A stretch of DNA of 6,479 nucleotides from Gemmatimonadota bacterium. Its GTDB lineage: Bacteria > Gemmatimonadota > Gemmatimonadetes > Palauibacterales > Palauibacteraceae. The notes below the pieces were generated by a model that saw nothing but the letters and a program-made list of their open reading frames with translations, searched no databases and was not told where the DNA came from. Location: assembly GCA_013042495.1 (NCBI GenBank), contig JABDQB010000325.1:1-6479 (forward strand), given 5' to 3'. Every line of letters begins with the position of its first letter. The stretch's first letter is position 1. Shown here in pieces: positions 6,062-6,479 of the stretch. The position numbers were made by a program, and so were the translations under genes.

Positions 6062-6479
6062 GTGATACAGACACAGGATCTTGAACGAAGGCTTCAGGCG
6101 CACGGGCTGAACCCGCGGTGGGAGGGAGACCCGCCGCCCGGGTTTGCGGGCGTCGTCACGGACTCCCGGGAGGTGCAGCCCGGAGTCCTGTTCTGCGCAC
6201 TTCGCGGCACTGAGTTCGACGGACACCAGTTCGTCGCAAGGGCCGCGGCCGCAGGGGCGGCCGCGGCCCTTGTCGAAGAGATCCAGGTAGACGCTAGCGT
6301 TCCCCAGTTGATCGTATCCGATTCGCGTGCCGCTGCGGCTCACGCGGCTTCTCTCCTGCATGGCGACCCGGCAGCCGGACTGGTGCTTATCGGTGTGACG
6401 GGAACGAACGGCAAGACGACGACCTCCCTGATCACGCGCCACATCCTGGCCGGTGAGGCTCCCTCGGCTGCGGTCGGAA
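6062..6479 (+). CDS. murE: MurE, UDP-MurNAc-tripeptide synthetase (5' part only)
   Basis: The first 139 residues of a Mur ligase, cut by the window end. MurE uses ATP in the cytoplasm to add the third amino acid, usually meso-diaminopimelate or lysine, to UDP-MurNAc-L-Ala-D-Glu. The fragment shows TDSREVQPGVLFCALRG (33-49) followed by DGHQFVARAAAAGAAAALVEE, the Mur ligase N-terminal domain that binds the UDP part. The ATP-binding loop GVTGTNGKTTT follows, with K118 as the P-loop lysine. VTGTNGKTTT and the position after ftsI favour MurE over MurF. The substrate-determining motif lies beyond the window, so the added amino acid cannot be told. GTG 6062 (MIQTQDLERRL) is chosen because it fits the family length, with GGAAG 11 bases upstream. 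An in-frame GTG at 5993 would add 23 residues and lacks a ribosome site. Confidence 0.92.
   Translation, partial: MIQTQDLERRLQAHGLNPRWEGDPPPGFAGVVTDSREVQPGVLFCALRGTEFDGHQFVARAAAAGAAAALVEEIQVDASVPQLIVSDSRAAAAHAASLLHGDPAAGLVLIGVTGTNGKTTTSLITRHILAGEAPSAAVG
6237..6272. repeat. Perfect 16-bp inverted repeat with 4-base loop inside murE
   Basis: CAAGGGCCGCGGCCGC (6237-6252) is followed by loop AGGG and then its exact reverse complement (6257-6272). The arms encode the Ala-rich stretch ARAAAAGAAAALV of the MurE N-terminal domain. Each arm contains the 8-mer GCGGCCGC (6245-6252, 6257-6264). GCC/GCG alanine codons readily create such palindromes, so chance under protein constraint is a fair explanation. 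As RNA it would still be a very stable stem about 60 codons into murE. Confidence 0.85.

Overview
The window is GC-rich bacterial chromosome carrying a tRNA gene, an exported TPR protein, and the start of a division and cell wall (dcw) cluster in the standard order mraZ - rsmH - ftsL - ftsI - murE. All genes lie on the + strand. The GC content, the N-terminal signature of MraZ (GYLGSYLYQVDEKGR), the PASTA-tailed division transpeptidase and the exported TPR protein suggest a didermic, non-proteobacterial lineage. Gemmatimonadota is my best guess from memory of similar gene sets, but no rRNA or database search supports it and the assignment is tentative.

Layout. Positions 2-151 hold the 3' end of a small membrane protein gene whose stop codon lies inside the following tRNA gene. 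Positions 142-216 are tRNA-Val with anticodon TAC. A 107-nt gap containing a short GC hairpin leads to a 584-residue exported protein (324-2078) with a putative CsgG/TolB-N-like N-terminal domain and about nine TPR-like repeats. A strong GC hairpin at 2131-2165 probably ends that transcript. Next comes a well-formed regulatory region: a sigma70-type promoter (2198-2226) whose -10 box runs into four TGGGG-type boxes spaced exactly 10 bp apart (2226-2260), the expected form of an MraZ operator. mraZ (2295-2726) follows from a probable TTG start, then rsmH (2758-3696), ftsL (overlapping rsmH by ATGA, 3693-4022), ftsI with a C-terminal PASTA domain (4042-5991), and murE (6062 to the window end, truncated).

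How the genes fit together. MraZ probably represses its own promoter and so the cluster. RsmH methylates 16S rRNA, FtsL and FtsI act at the septum, and MurE makes the peptidoglycan precursor that FtsI later crosslinks. The short gaps and the overlap within 2295-6479 suggest one transcript. I saw no terminator or obvious promoter inside it.

I found no sign of a previously undescribed system, mobile element, CRISPR array or defence locus. The points most worth checking are the phased MraZ operator, the stop codon inside the tRNA, a perfect 16-bp inverted repeat inside murE, and the uncharacterised exported TPR protein.
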